20,347 nt of DNA from Oscillospiraceae bacterium (lineage in GTDB: Bacteria; Bacillota; Clostridia; Oscillospirales; Ruminococcaceae): assembly GCA_017410745.1 (NCBI GenBank), contig JAFPPJ010000427.1, positions 1-20,347 on the forward strand, read 5' to 3'. The notes beneath the pieces are model-generated. The model searched no databases. It had not been told where the DNA came from and saw nothing but the letters and a program-made list of their open reading frames with translations. The position numbers and the translations under genes were made by a program. Position 1 is the first letter of the stretch. Each line of letters starts with the position of its first letter. Below are positions 7,472-15,098 of the stretch, piece after piece.

Positions 7472-8755
7472 ATGATTAAACGCTGTGCAGCGGCAGCCGC
7501 CGCTATACTCCTTTCGGGCTGTTCGGGCATAGCATCGGTGGATGAGCTGCTCGAGCCGCCTGTGATGTCGGATATGCAGAAGCAGGTATACAATGCCCTT
7601 GTGGATGCAGCCGGCAGCGACATAAGTTATGTATATCCCCGCTCGGGCGAGGAGCGCAGCGCCTTCGTGTTCTGCGACCTTGACGGAGACGGCACGGATG
7701 AGGCTGCCGCCTTCTACAAGGGGAAGGATCAGCCTAATGTAAGGATAAATATACTCTCCTGCGAGGACGGACAGTGGCGCAGCGTATACGACCATTCCGC
7801 CCCGGGCTCTCAGGTGGAGAGAGTATATATGACAGGCTTTTCCACCGACAAGACCTATCTTGTGATAGGCTACGGAAGCACCGCGCGTGCGGACAAGACG
7901 CTGTGCGTATACAGCTATGCGGGCGGCAGGCTCAAGGCAGAGTATACCGAGCTGTATTCCCGCATGGAGATCACCGACCTCAATCTTGACGGCGGCGAGG
8001 ACATAGTGCTGATAAACGGCAATACCGAGGATCATCCCGCATATGCATCCCTTGTCACGGACAGCGGAGACGGCGTGCGCTGCGCATCACAGGTGCTCAT
8101 GAGGACGAGCACGGCAGAGCTCGTAAGCTCAGTACACGGCGGTATAGGCGGCGGTGCAGCTGCGGTATATGCCGACAGCTCATCGGGAAGCGGTACCATA
8201 TCCACGGAGATACTTTACTGCATAGACGGGGAGCTGCGCGATCCCGCAGCCCTTGACAATTCCGAGATACCCAACATCACTGCAAGGCGATGGCTGTATT
8301 CAAGGGACATAGACGGCGACGGCATAGTAGAGATACCCACTATAGGGCAGTTCCCGGGATACCGCGACAATGAGCAGATATATATCACCAAATGGAACGT
8401 ATTCGAGAATTACACCCTTGCGGTGAAATATTCATCCCTGTATGAACCGTCCCAGGGCTACTGCTTCATGATACCCACGAGATGGGACGGACTTGTGACG
8501 GTGCGCACGGATCAGTCGAGCGGCGAAAGGGTGTTCTACAAGTTCAACGGCACCGTGGCACAGTCAAGGCTTGAACTGATGCGCATAGCCGTATGCGATG
8601 CGGCGAGCCGGCAGGACTACATCTCAAACGGATATTTCGAGGCTCAGACCACAGGCTCAAAGTATATCATGGTGCGCCCGGGAAGCACGGACGACAGTCT
8701 CGTCCTTACTCCTGCGGAGATATCCAACGGTATGTACAGCACCATGAACAGTTAG
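7472..8755 (+). CDS. Lipoprotein with Asp-rich FG-GAP/VCBS-like repeats, unknown function
   Basis: Predicted lipid-anchored extracytoplasmic protein. The start IKRCAAAAAAILLSGC is a type II signal peptide with lipobox LSGC and Cys17 as the lipidated residue. ATG 7472 is chosen over 7460 because GGAG (7462-7465) lies 6 nt upstream of it. The mature part of about 410 residues has at least three calcium-binding-like loops of the FG-GAP/VCBS kind: DLDGDGTDEAA, DLNLDGGEDIV and DIDGDGIVEIP, each followed by a beta-rich stretch, so a partial beta-propeller fold is likely. No catalytic motif is seen. It lies between a multi-spanning membrane protein and prmC, and the 21-nt gap to prmC suggests cotranscription. 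Ligand and role are unknown. Confidence 0.78.
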   Translation: MIKRCAAAAAAILLSGCSGIASVDELLEPPVMSDMQKQVYNALVDAAGSDISYVYPRSGEERSAFVFCDLDGDGTDEAAAFYKGKDQPNVRINILSCEDGQWRSVYDHSAPGSQVERVYMTGFSTDKTYLVIGYGSTARADKTLCVYSYAGGRLKAEYTELYSRMEITDLNLDGGEDIVLINGNTEDHPAYASLVTDSGDGVRCASQVLMRTSTAELVSSVHGGIGGGAAAVYADSSSGSGTISTEILYCIDGELRDPAALDNSEIPNITARRWLYSRDIDGDGIVEIPTIGQFPGYRDNEQIYITKWNVFENYTLAVKYSSLYEPSQGYCFMIPTRWDGLVTVRTDQSSGERVFYKFNGTVAQSRLELMRIAVCDAASRQDYISNGYFEAQTTGSKYIMVRPGSTDDSLVLTPAEISNGMYSTMNS

Positions 8756-8776
8756 CCGCGGCGATAGGAGGACCAT

Positions 8777-9643
8777 ATGACGATAAAGGAGATAAACGGG
8801 CGGCTTCGCTCGCTGCTTGCAGATATTCCCGACGGAGATTTCGATGCGCTGTGCATATTCGAGGACTTCATAGCTCCCCGTGAAGCACTGCTGACACATC
8901 CCGAGAACAATATATCCGAGGATAAATGCGCTATGGCGATAGGTGCCGCACACAAGCGGCTCGAGGGCTATCCCCTGCAGTATATACTCGGCACATGGGA
9001 ATTCTACGGCCTTACCTTCAAGGTGGGTGAGGGCGTGCTGATACCCCGTCCCGATACCGAGACCGCAGTGACCGCAGCGCTCGATATGGTGAGCCGCCTG
9101 TACGACGGTACGCCGCTCATCACCGCCGACCTGTGCTCGGGCAGCGGATGCATAGCAGTGGCTATGGCAAAGGAGGCAGGCGACCGCGTGAAGACCTATG
9201 CGGTGGAGCTCTCCGGCGATGCCATACCCTATCTGCTCGACAATGTGCGTGACAACAAGGCGGATGTCACGCTGATACGCGGCGATATATCCAACGGGCA
9301 TCTGCTCGATAACTTTGTGGATGCATCGGGCGAACCGGTGGAGCTCGACCTTATCATATCAAATCCGCCCTATCTCACCGAGGCTGAGATGAACGACCTG
9401 CAGCGTGAGGTGTCCTATGAGCCTGAGACCGCATTGTACGGCGGCACCGACGGGCTGAAATTCTACCGCATCATAGCGTCGCTGTGGGGCGAGAGGCTCA
9501 GACACGGCGGCGGCATAGTCCTTGAGATAGGTGACAGGCAGGCGGAGGATGTGAAGAAGATACTGTCCGACAGCGGCTTCACACACATACGCGTGATACA
9601 GTATGCAGGGCTTGACAGAGTGGTAACTGCGATAAGGAAATAA
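8777..9643 (+). CDS. prmC: Peptide chain release factor N5-glutamine methyltransferase PrmC (HemK)
   Basis: SAM-dependent enzyme that methylates the glutamine of the GGQ motif in release factors RF1 and RF2, raising termination efficiency. The 288 residues fit the family. The N-terminal helical domain that holds the release factor (about 1-75) is followed by RPDTE (about residue 92), the SAM-binding motif DLCSGSGCIAVAMA, and the diagnostic catalytic NPPY at Asn196-Tyr199, then an ExGxxQ-like EIGDRQ near the C-terminus. A full AGGAGG (8766-8771) lies 5 nt before the ATG. The usual partner prfA is not adjacent here. No anomalies. Confidence 0.92.
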   Translation: MTIKEINGRLRSLLADIPDGDFDALCIFEDFIAPREALLTHPENNISEDKCAMAIGAAHKRLEGYPLQYILGTWEFYGLTFKVGEGVLIPRPDTETAVTAALDMVSRLYDGTPLITADLCSGSGCIAVAMAKEAGDRVKTYAVELSGDAIPYLLDNVRDNKADVTLIRGDISNGHLLDNFVDASGEPVELDLIISNPPYLTEAEMNDLQREVSYEPETALYGGTDGLKFYRIIASLWGERLRHGGGIVLEIGDRQAEDVKKILSDSGFTHIRVIQYAGLDRVVTAIRK

Positions 9644-9683
9644 CAGCCGCACTATTCATGAGCGTGCAGTACAAGGAGCAGAT

Positions 9684-9791
9684 ATGAGATATGTGATATG
9701 TGCGGTGATATTTTCCGCGCTCAGTGCACTGTGCTTTATCAAGGCACATGGAATAACAGATGATACAGATAAAACGGAGGAAAAGAAATGA
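9684..9791 (+). CDS. Small single-span membrane protein (35 residues), unknown function
   Basis: Short ORF in the 144-nt gap between prmC and the aminotransferase. AAGGAG at 9673-9678 is 5 nt before the ATG, a near-ideal ribosome binding site. The product has a hydrophobic N-terminal half (YVICAVIFSALSALCFI, residues 3-19), then a charged tail rich in Asp, Lys and Glu (DDTDKTEEKK). It could be a one-pass membrane microprotein or a membrane-anchored leader. Its stop overlaps the start of the aminotransferase in an ATGA, which suggests translational coupling. I recognise no family. Support rests on the ribosome binding site, the coupling and the sensible membrane topology; conservation is untested. 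Confidence 0.55.
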   Translation: MRYVICAVIFSALSALCFIKAHGITDDTDKTEEKK

Positions 9792-10969
9792 ACTACAAAT
9801 TTTCGGATAAGGTGCTCAGTCTCAAGCCCTCGGCTATTCGTGAGATACTGAAGATGACATCACAGCCCGGCATAATCTCCTTTGCGGCGGGCAATCCCGC
9901 ACCCGATGCGTTTCCCGTGGAACATATCCGCGCGATAGCATCCGACATACTTGACAGGGATCCCATCGCCGCACTGCAGTACAGCGTAACGGAGGGCTAT
10001 GCTCCCCTGCGTGAGGCAGTAAAGGCTCGCCTTGCGAAGAAGGGCGTATATTCCGAAAGGGATGATGTAGTCATAACATCGGGCGGTCAGCAGGCATCCG
10101 AGCTCACCTGCAAGTCCTTCCTCAATGAGGGAGATGTGCTTGCGGCGGAGGATCCGAGCTTCGTAGGATGTCTCAATGCGTTCCGTTCATACAATGTAGA
10201 GCTCAGGGGCATCCCTATGGACGATGAGGGCATAGATGCCGCTCTTCTCGAGGAGCAGGCAAAGAAGGGCATAAAGGTGCTGTATGTGATACCCAACTTC
10301 CAGAACCCCTCCGGAAGATGCATGTCGTATGCGCGCAGGAAGAAGGTATACGAGCTGGCGTGCAGATATGACTTCATCATACTCGAGGATGATCCCTACG
10401 GCGAGCTGCGCTTTGCAGGGGAGGACATCCCCTCTATCAAGAGCCTTGACACAGAGGGCAGGGTAGTATATGCAGGCTCATTCTCCAAGGTGGTATCCCC
10501 CGGAATGAGAGTCGGCTTCGTATGCGCTGCTCCCGAGATAATCGCAAAGATAGTCGTATGCAAGCAGGTATCCGACGTACATACCAATATACTTGCCCAG
10601 ATGATATGCCACCGCATACTCACAGAGTATGACTTTGAGGCGCATATCGCACATCTGCGCGATATATACCGCCGCAAGTACAATATAATGGCACAGGGCA
10701 TACGCGATAATTTCTCCCCCCTTGTAAAGGTGACAGAGCCGCAGGGCGGTCTGTTCGTATGGGCTACCCTCCCCGAGGGAGCGGATATGCCCGCATTCTG
10801 CAAGGCGGCAGTGGAAAGGACAGTGGCAGTAGTGCCCGGCAATGCATTCACTGCACAGCCCACAGACCCCACCACATCCTTCCGAATGAATTTCTCCACG
10901 CCCACCGACGAACAGCTTGTAAAGGGATGCGAGATACTCGGCACGCTTACCAGGGAGTTTGTGGGATAA
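9788..10969 (+). CDS. PLP-dependent class I/II aminotransferase (2-aminoadipate transaminase-like)
   Basis: Fold-type I aminotransferase of 393 residues, closest in motif pattern to the LysN/2-aminoadipate and MocR-type aminotransferase group without the GntR DNA-binding domain. Visible signatures are SFAAGNPAPDAFP near the N-terminus, YSVTEGYAPLRE, TSGGQQA in the cofactor phosphate-binding region, NFQNPSG (conserved Asn and Pro), EDDPYGELRF (the Asp that contacts the pyridine nitrogen, and Tyr), and GSFSKVVSPGMRVGF with the Schiff-base Lys234. RMNFS near the C-terminus carries the Arg that binds the substrate carboxylate. It transfers an amino group between an amino acid and a 2-oxo acid; the donor cannot be told from sequence. 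GGAGG (9776-9780) is 7 nt upstream, and the start overlaps the stop of the 35-residue ORF. Confidence 0.88.
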   Translation: MNYKFSDKVLSLKPSAIREILKMTSQPGIISFAAGNPAPDAFPVEHIRAIASDILDRDPIAALQYSVTEGYAPLREAVKARLAKKGVYSERDDVVITSGGQQASELTCKSFLNEGDVLAAEDPSFVGCLNAFRSYNVELRGIPMDDEGIDAALLEEQAKKGIKVLYVIPNFQNPSGRCMSYARRKKVYELACRYDFIILEDDPYGELRFAGEDIPSIKSLDTEGRVVYAGSFSKVVSPGMRVGFVCAAPEIIAKIVVCKQVSDVHTNILAQMICHRILTEYDFEAHIAHLRDIYRRKYNIMAQGIRDNFSPLVKVTEPQGGLFVWATLPEGADMPAFCKAAVERTVAVVPGNAFTAQPTDPTTSFRMNFSTPTDEQLVKGCEILGTLTREFVG

Positions 10970-10990
10970 GCTCCGTATGAGGGATATACG

Positions 10991-13126
10991 ATGAAAAATA
11001 AAGATGACAAGGCAAGGAAAAAGCTGGAGAAGACCAGGAAGAGATTTCTGAAGCTCCGCAAGAACCATGCATGGGTCACCGTGCTGATGTTTCTGATCAT
11101 ATCCTTCGTCGCAGCGATCTCGGTCACTATGTTCGCTGCGGTATTCACGGGCTTCTCCGTCAATGCCACCATAGAGAATCAGTACGAAGCAAAGAAGATG
11201 CTCGCGGATATCTATGAAGGAGGCGTGGCATCAGAAGGGTACAAGCTCTTTGACGAAGCGGATATGGATTATTTCATCCGCAGTGAGAACGGGGATATCA
11301 TCCATTCAAAGGGCGAGATCACCTGCAGCGAACAGGGCGCATTCTATGATATGCCCTATACCGATGAAGATGACAGGCAGTATATACTCATGTATCCCGA
11401 TACGCAGTACAGCGTCATCTTCCCCGATGAAAACGGCGGTGTGGATATAGACTTCATGAAGCTTGCACAGGATATCCGCCGTAACATCAGCTCGGATGAA
11501 AACAAGGAGGTCAAAAGCCGCGAGATCATAATGGAACTCCCTGTGTGGATGACCATAGACCTCAGCAGCGGAGAAGACCTTGTTTTCAAGGCTGTGGTGC
11601 CCATAAAGGAGGGCAGCGTAACTCTCGTACTTATCATGGTCGGCTTTATGGCAGTGCTCATCGGCGTGATACTGCTGCTGATGATAGTACATACGATAAT
11701 TGCTGCGGTCGATCAGGGCAGGGTGAACAAGCTGTTCTACACCGACATAAAGATAAACGCCAACAACTGGATGTGGTTCATAGCACATGCAGATCACAGG
11801 CTGAATATGTTCGGCAGCGCCAAGAAGGGCTTTGCCTTCGTGGATCTCGAATTCACCGGATACAGGCGCTATTGTGCCTGCCGTTCCATCCGCGACGGTG
11901 AGATGAAGCTTTCGGAGATATATACAAAGCTGCGGTCATTGCTGTCGGGCGGTGAGCTCTGCGCTCACAGCGCAGAGGATCGCTTCGCCCTGCTGATGTA
12001 CTATGACAGCGAGGAGGATATGAGAAAGCGCCTTGAAGGCATCATATCATCCCTCGGTGAGGGCGGCACACAGTTCCGTGCGGGCGTGTACCCCCTGCCT
12101 GCGGTGCGCGGGGCGGGCTATCTGACACGCAGGCGCAATGTGGATATAGAGAGGGATTACAACAATGCCTGCGCCGCCTGCTCCTCCATCGCGAGCGCAT
12201 CGGGCATCGCATTCTATGATGAGAAGTTCGTGGAGGAACAGCGCTGGGAGGATACCGTCGCACAGGTACAGCAGATCGCTGTGGACGGCGAGGAATTTGT
12301 GGTATACTATCAGCCCAAGTACGATCCTGCCACACATATGCTCAGGGGAGCGGAGGCGCTGATAAGATGGGATTCCCCGGTATACGGCTTCCTTTCGCCC
12401 TATAAGTTCATACCCATATTCGAGAAGAACGGCTTTGTCACGGAGATAGACCATTATATGCTCACCCATGTGGCAAGAGATCAGAAGCGCTGGCTCGACA
12501 TGGGGCTCAAATGCGTGCCTGTATCGGTGAATGTGTCAAGGGCGCACTTCATCGAGCCGGATCTTGCCGAGCAGATACGCGACACGGTTGACCGTGAGGG
12601 CGCACCCCGCGAGCTTATCGAGATAGAGCTGACAGAGAGCGCATTCTTCGATGACAAGAACGCTATAATAAACGTGATAAACAAGCTCAAGAGCTATGGC
12701 TTCAAGGTGTCTATGGACGATTTCGGCTCGGGCTATTCATCGCTCAATTCCCTCAAGGATATGCCGCTTGACGTGCTCAAACTCGACGCGGACTTCTTCC
12801 GCGGCAAGGAGGCGGGCACCGACAGGGGAGCGATAGTCGTAGGAGAGGCTATCAAGCTTGCGAAGAGCCTTAATATGCTCACGGTGGCAGAGGGCATCGA
12901 GGAAAGAAAGCAGGTGGAGTTCCTCGCAGAGCAGGGCTGTGACATGATACAGGGCTATGCCTTCGCCAAGCCTATGACGGGCGCAGATTACGAGGAGCGC
13001 ATGATAGAGGGCAGGAGCGAGCTTGCAGAGGACAGAGGAGTAAAGGTGCAGCTCCCTCCCGAAAAGGAACCGATCCCCATAAAGCGCGAAGACGACGAGC
13101 AGCCAAAGACATTCCCGGCAGTCTGA
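10991..13126 (+). CDS. Membrane-anchored EAL-domain cyclic-di-GMP phosphodiesterase with degenerate GGDEF
   Basis: Sensor-type c-di-GMP enzyme of 711 residues. A basic head (KKLEKTRKRFLKLRK) precedes a membrane span at about 28-52. An extracytoplasmic sensory region runs to about 205, followed by a second span at about 208-236. The GGDEF-like domain at about 250-405 has SAEDRF (327-332) where GGDEF should be, so it should not make c-di-GMP. The EAL domain at about 425-680 keeps the catalytic set: GAEALIRW (Glu455), VNVSR, ELTES, DDFGSGYSSL, LKLDADF, AEGIEE and QGY. It is therefore predicted to hydrolyse c-di-GMP to pGpG in response to an outside signal. The tail of about 45 residues is charged and Pro-rich. 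GAGGGA (10979-10984) is 6 nt before the ATG, and the gene is 21 nt downstream of the aminotransferase. Confidence 0.9.
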   Translation: MKNKDDKARKKLEKTRKRFLKLRKNHAWVTVLMFLIISFVAAISVTMFAAVFTGFSVNATIENQYEAKKMLADIYEGGVASEGYKLFDEADMDYFIRSENGDIIHSKGEITCSEQGAFYDMPYTDEDDRQYILMYPDTQYSVIFPDENGGVDIDFMKLAQDIRRNISSDENKEVKSREIIMELPVWMTIDLSSGEDLVFKAVVPIKEGSVTLVLIMVGFMAVLIGVILLLMIVHTIIAAVDQGRVNKLFYTDIKINANNWMWFIAHADHRLNMFGSAKKGFAFVDLEFTGYRRYCACRSIRDGEMKLSEIYTKLRSLLSGGELCAHSAEDRFALLMYYDSEEDMRKRLEGIISSLGEGGTQFRAGVYPLPAVRGAGYLTRRRNVDIERDYNNACAACSSIASASGIAFYDEKFVEEQRWEDTVAQVQQIAVDGEEFVVYYQPKYDPATHMLRGAEALIRWDSPVYGFLSPYKFIPIFEKNGFVTEIDHYMLTHVARDQKRWLDMGLKCVPVSVNVSRAHFIEPDLAEQIRDTVDREGAPRELIEIELTESAFFDDKNAIINVINKLKSYGFKVSMDDFGSGYSSLNSLKDMPLDVLKLDADFFRGKEAGTDRGAIVVGEAIKLAKSLNMLTVAEGIEERKQVEFLAEQGCDMIQGYAFAKPMTGADYEERMIEGRSELAEDRGVKVQLPPEKEPIPIKREDDEQPKTFPAV

Positions 13127-13127
13127 G

Positions 13128-13142
13128 GCGGGCAGTGCCCGC
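13128..13142 (+). other. GC-rich hairpin after the EAL gene
   Basis: Perfect GCGGGC / GCCCGC inverted repeat with a 3-nt loop, starting one base after the stop codon of the EAL gene. No T-run follows, so it may be a factor-dependent or weak terminator, or simply a 3'-end stabiliser. It marks the last GC-rich segment before composition changes. Confidence 0.35.
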
Positions 13143-13189
13143 ACCCACCTATGAAACAAATATGAAAAGAATAGCGGGGGTATCCAGCT

Positions 13190-13876
13190 ATGGAAACTGC
13201 TGAAAAGCGAATACCAAAAACTAAGGTACTTATCCTATATAGCATTGCATTCTATACAATATGGACTTTGTTTGAGTTTTTAGGGAAACCGGTCATAGAT
13301 GATATTTTCCACGGAGAAATCAGTTCGCAGATTGTAAAGACGGTTATAATCAAGAACCTTGTGTGGGTTCTTCCGGCAGCACTTCTTGTGCATCATTACA
13401 GAGACGATGTCTGTATCGGGTTGAAAGAGATGTTCACTTCAAAGGTAAAATGGCTGAGATATCTGCCTGTATTCCTGCTCTTTGTGCTTTATCCCCTTGT
13501 TACAGCGTATCTCCACAAAGGCTCACTGACATTGAACAGTGATTTTGGTGCAAAAGAAATCATAATGTATTCCTTTGTTGGCATCACGGAAGAAATGGTA
13601 TTCCGCGGCTGGCTGCTGAATGCCATGGCCGGCAAAGAGCGACAGAATCAGTGGAAAGCGATATTGCTCAGTTCACTGATGTTCGTGGCGATCCATATTC
13701 CCACCTGGACGATTCACGGCGAATTGGCTGGGGTTTTTCTTCATTTCGGATTCGTTCAGGTCATCATTCTCAGCGTCATATTCAGCGTTACATTTCTGAA
13801 AAGCAGAAATATCCTTGTACCTGTGGCACTGCACATGATATTTGATTTCCTGATGGATATGTTCTGCTTCGGATAA
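13190..13876 (+). CDS. CPBP (CAAX/Abi-type) family intramembrane glutamic endopeptidase
   Basis: Multi-spanning membrane protein of 228 residues with the Abi/CPBP signature. EExxxR is present as Glu134-Glu135-Met-Val-Phe-Arg139 followed by GWLLN. The second motif has His169 (FVAIHIP), and the third has His215 in LHMIFDF. These residues form the glutamate-type protease site of eukaryotic Rce1 relatives. In bacteria such proteins are linked to bacteriocin immunity or protein maturation, but no bacteriocin gene is visible here. Hydrophobic segments lie near 12-30, 50-66, 85-105, 122-145, 155-172, 178-203 and 205-226. The ribosome binding site is weak (a G run at 13176-13180). Base composition is lower in GC than upstream, so this gene may begin the acquired region. 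Confidence 0.85.
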   Translation: METAEKRIPKTKVLILYSIAFYTIWTLFEFLGKPVIDDIFHGEISSQIVKTVIIKNLVWVLPAALLVHHYRDDVCIGLKEMFTSKVKWLRYLPVFLLFVLYPLVTAYLHKGSLTLNSDFGAKEIIMYSFVGITEEMVFRGWLLNAMAGKERQNQWKAILLSSLMFVAIHIPTWTIHGELAGVFLHFGFVQVIILSVIFSVTFLKSRNILVPVALHMIFDFLMDMFCFG

Positions 13877-13924
13877 AATGAAAAAGGAGATTACTGCGAA
13901 AAATTCATAAAAAAAGGTCTTTAA

Positions 13925-14062
13925 GGTGCAATAAATCAGATAAAGAATAGGAACTATACTGAAAAACTGAAAGCGTTCAGCGGAGAGCTTCTTCTTGTCG
14001 GAATCAATTATGATAGGGAAAACAGGAAGCACGAATGCCGGATTGAAAAGATCATAAAATGA
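13925..14062 (+). pseudogene. C-terminal remnant of an AAA-ATPase-like/PD-(D/E)XK nuclease protein (copy 1)
   Basis: About 45 codons, open from GAINQIK to a TGA at 14060-14062, matching the end of the PDDEXK_9 (DUF1703) domain: QIKNRNYTEKL, ELLLVGINYD, RKHECRIEKI. A TAA at 13922 stands where a Glu is expected just before GAINQ, and nothing convincing remains further upstream, so this is a broken fragment. It is clearly related to copy 2 at 14489-14908, sharing LLVGINYD and KHEC, but differs from it at many codons, so the two are old or independent copies rather than a fresh duplication. It starts about 50 nt after the CPBP gene. Confidence 0.65.
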
Positions 14063-14077
14063 TTTGCAATATATTAA

Positions 14078-14116
14078 AAACAAGACATGAAGAGCGATCT
14101 TCATGTTTTGTTTTTT
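14078..14116 (+). terminator. Strong intrinsic terminator with a GCGA tetraloop
   Basis: 16-bp stem with a single G·U wobble (14078-14093 and 14098-14113), GCGA tetraloop, and a six-T run at 14111-14116. It follows the nuclease remnant by 15 nt and would end transcripts from the CPBP gene. The A-rich left flank could also serve as a T-run for minus-strand transcripts, so it may act in both directions. Confidence 0.85.
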
Positions 14117-14126
14117 AAAATAGAAC

Positions 14127-14369
14127 GCCGCAGGCGTACCGATTGAAAGGTGGTGCCTGCGGCACAATTTTAATTCAGATGCACGGAGCGCATCTGAATT
14201 TGGTAATACTTCATGCCCTGCGCTTTACTACATGGTTGTTATAGAAGGTTTCAGAGATGTCGTTTCATTGCTCACAAGGAGATAAAATCGACGCAGAATG
14301 CAATAGTAACGACGAATTCAAGGTCTGCTAAAGAAATCGAGCCGAAGGCGAAGATTGATTTCCGCAGAC
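14127..14369. repeat. Hairpin-rich intergenic stretch: possible interspersed repeat or structured RNA
   Basis: The gap between the terminator (14116) and the second nuclease remnant (14489) holds no credible gene but four inverted repeats in a row. (1) GCCGCAGGC / GCCTGCGGC, 14127-14135 with 14155-14163. (2) A perfect 11-bp stem, AATTCAGATGC / GCATCTGAATT, 14172-14182 with 14190-14200. (3) GTCGTT / AACGAC, 14259-14264 with 14308-14313, enclosing ATTGC / GCAAT, 14267-14271 with 14300-14304. (4) GTCTGC / GCAGAC, 14323-14328 with 14364-14369, enclosing GAAATC / GATTTC, 14333-14338 with 14357-14362. Nesting in (3) and (4) favours a folded RNA or a mobile repeat over chance. Its GC content exceeds that of the AT-rich flank. 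Positions 14370-14488 are AT-rich, with nothing recognised. Confidence 0.5.
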
Positions 14370-14488
14370 TACTGTAAAATAAGGTAAAGACAGATACAGC
14401 AAGCTAAAAATCAAATTGAAATTAATAATTATTTGTGGCATAATTTATTTAAGTATTAACTTTATAGAACGATGGCTAGGAAGAAGTT

Positions 14489-14908
14489 ATGAATGTAGTT
14501 CGCAAGTCAGATGAGCTTCTGACTGCTACTCTTAACTGTGATGAAAAGAAGGGTGCTGAAATAATCGAAGAGGTTCACCAACAGAATTCTTCGATTATAG
14601 CATATAACAATGAGCTGTCACTTTCTGTAACGCTTGCACTTGCTTATTATTCAGCAAGAAAACAGTATGAAATTATCAGAGAATTTCCTTTTGGATAAGG
14701 GTTCGCTGATCTGGCGTTCATACCACGCAAAGGTGTTAATGCTCCGGCTATTGTAGCAGAGTTAAAGTATAATAAATCTGCTGAAGATGCTTTAAAGCAG
14801 ATAAAAGACAGGAATTATACTGATAAACTCATTGCATTCAGCAGAGAAATATTGCTTGTTGGCATTAATTATGATAAGGAAAGCAAAAAGCATGAGTGTC
14901 AGATATAA
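14489..14908 (+). pseudogene. AAA-ATPase-like/PD-(D/E)XK nuclease protein, C-terminal remnant with one nonsense codon (copy 2)
   Basis: A single frame from 14489 to the TAA at 14906-14908, broken only by TAA at 14696-14698. Reading through gives 139 codons that match the C-terminal part of the AAA-ATPase_like + PDDEXK_9 proteins common in Clostridia and Bacteroidetes: KSDELLTATLNCD, SLAYYSAR-type ALAYYSARKQYEIIREFP, then GFADLAFIPRK with the nuclease Asp, IVAELKYNKSAEDALKQIK with the E-x-K, and ILLVGINYD. The stop falls in the segment that usually reads GKGFAD, so one base change (AAA or AAG to TAA) explains it. The N-terminal ATPase half is absent upstream. The role of the intact family is uncertain. 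The 69-codon first half alone (to 14698) is unlikely to be functional. Confidence 0.75.
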
Positions 14909-15010
14909 AATTATAAAGAAACATATGAATAATTATGTATGCATTGTTAAACTACCAATAATTAATCCATAAACATTGTCATATATATACAAAAATGTAT
15001 ACACAAATCG

Positions 15011-15039
15011 TTGACAATATATTTTGTTGCTGATAAAAT
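15011..15039 (+). promoter_or_regulatory. Sigma-A type promoter of the secreted-protein/membrane-protein module
   Basis: TTGACA at 15011-15016, a 17-nt spacer and TAAAAT at 15034-15039, giving a leader of about 53 nt before the TTG start at 15099. The sequence TATTGGTAG overlapping the end of the -10 box (15039-15047) has its exact inverted copy CTACCAATA at 14952-14960, about 80 nt upstream. The pair could be operator sites. The 190-nt gap 14909-15098 holds nothing else that I recognise, apart from an 8-bp palindrome TGTATACA at 14996-15003. Confidence 0.75.
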
Positions 15040-15098
15040 ATTGGTAGAGTTTAGATGGATATTTTACTAAACATATCAATTTTTTAGGAGGGTTTGAA

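Noticed and set aside
13673..14167. 164-codon minus-strand ORF across the CPBP 3' end, nuclease remnant, terminator and first hairpin
   Set aside because: It spans several unrelated plus-strand features and a strong terminator, and its sequence is the shadow of the CPBP coding frame and the PDDEXK remnant.
14238..14280. Group II intron or retron as the explanation for the hairpin-rich stretch
   Set aside because: No reverse transcriptase gene is nearby, and none of the four hairpins matches the domain V consensus that I know.
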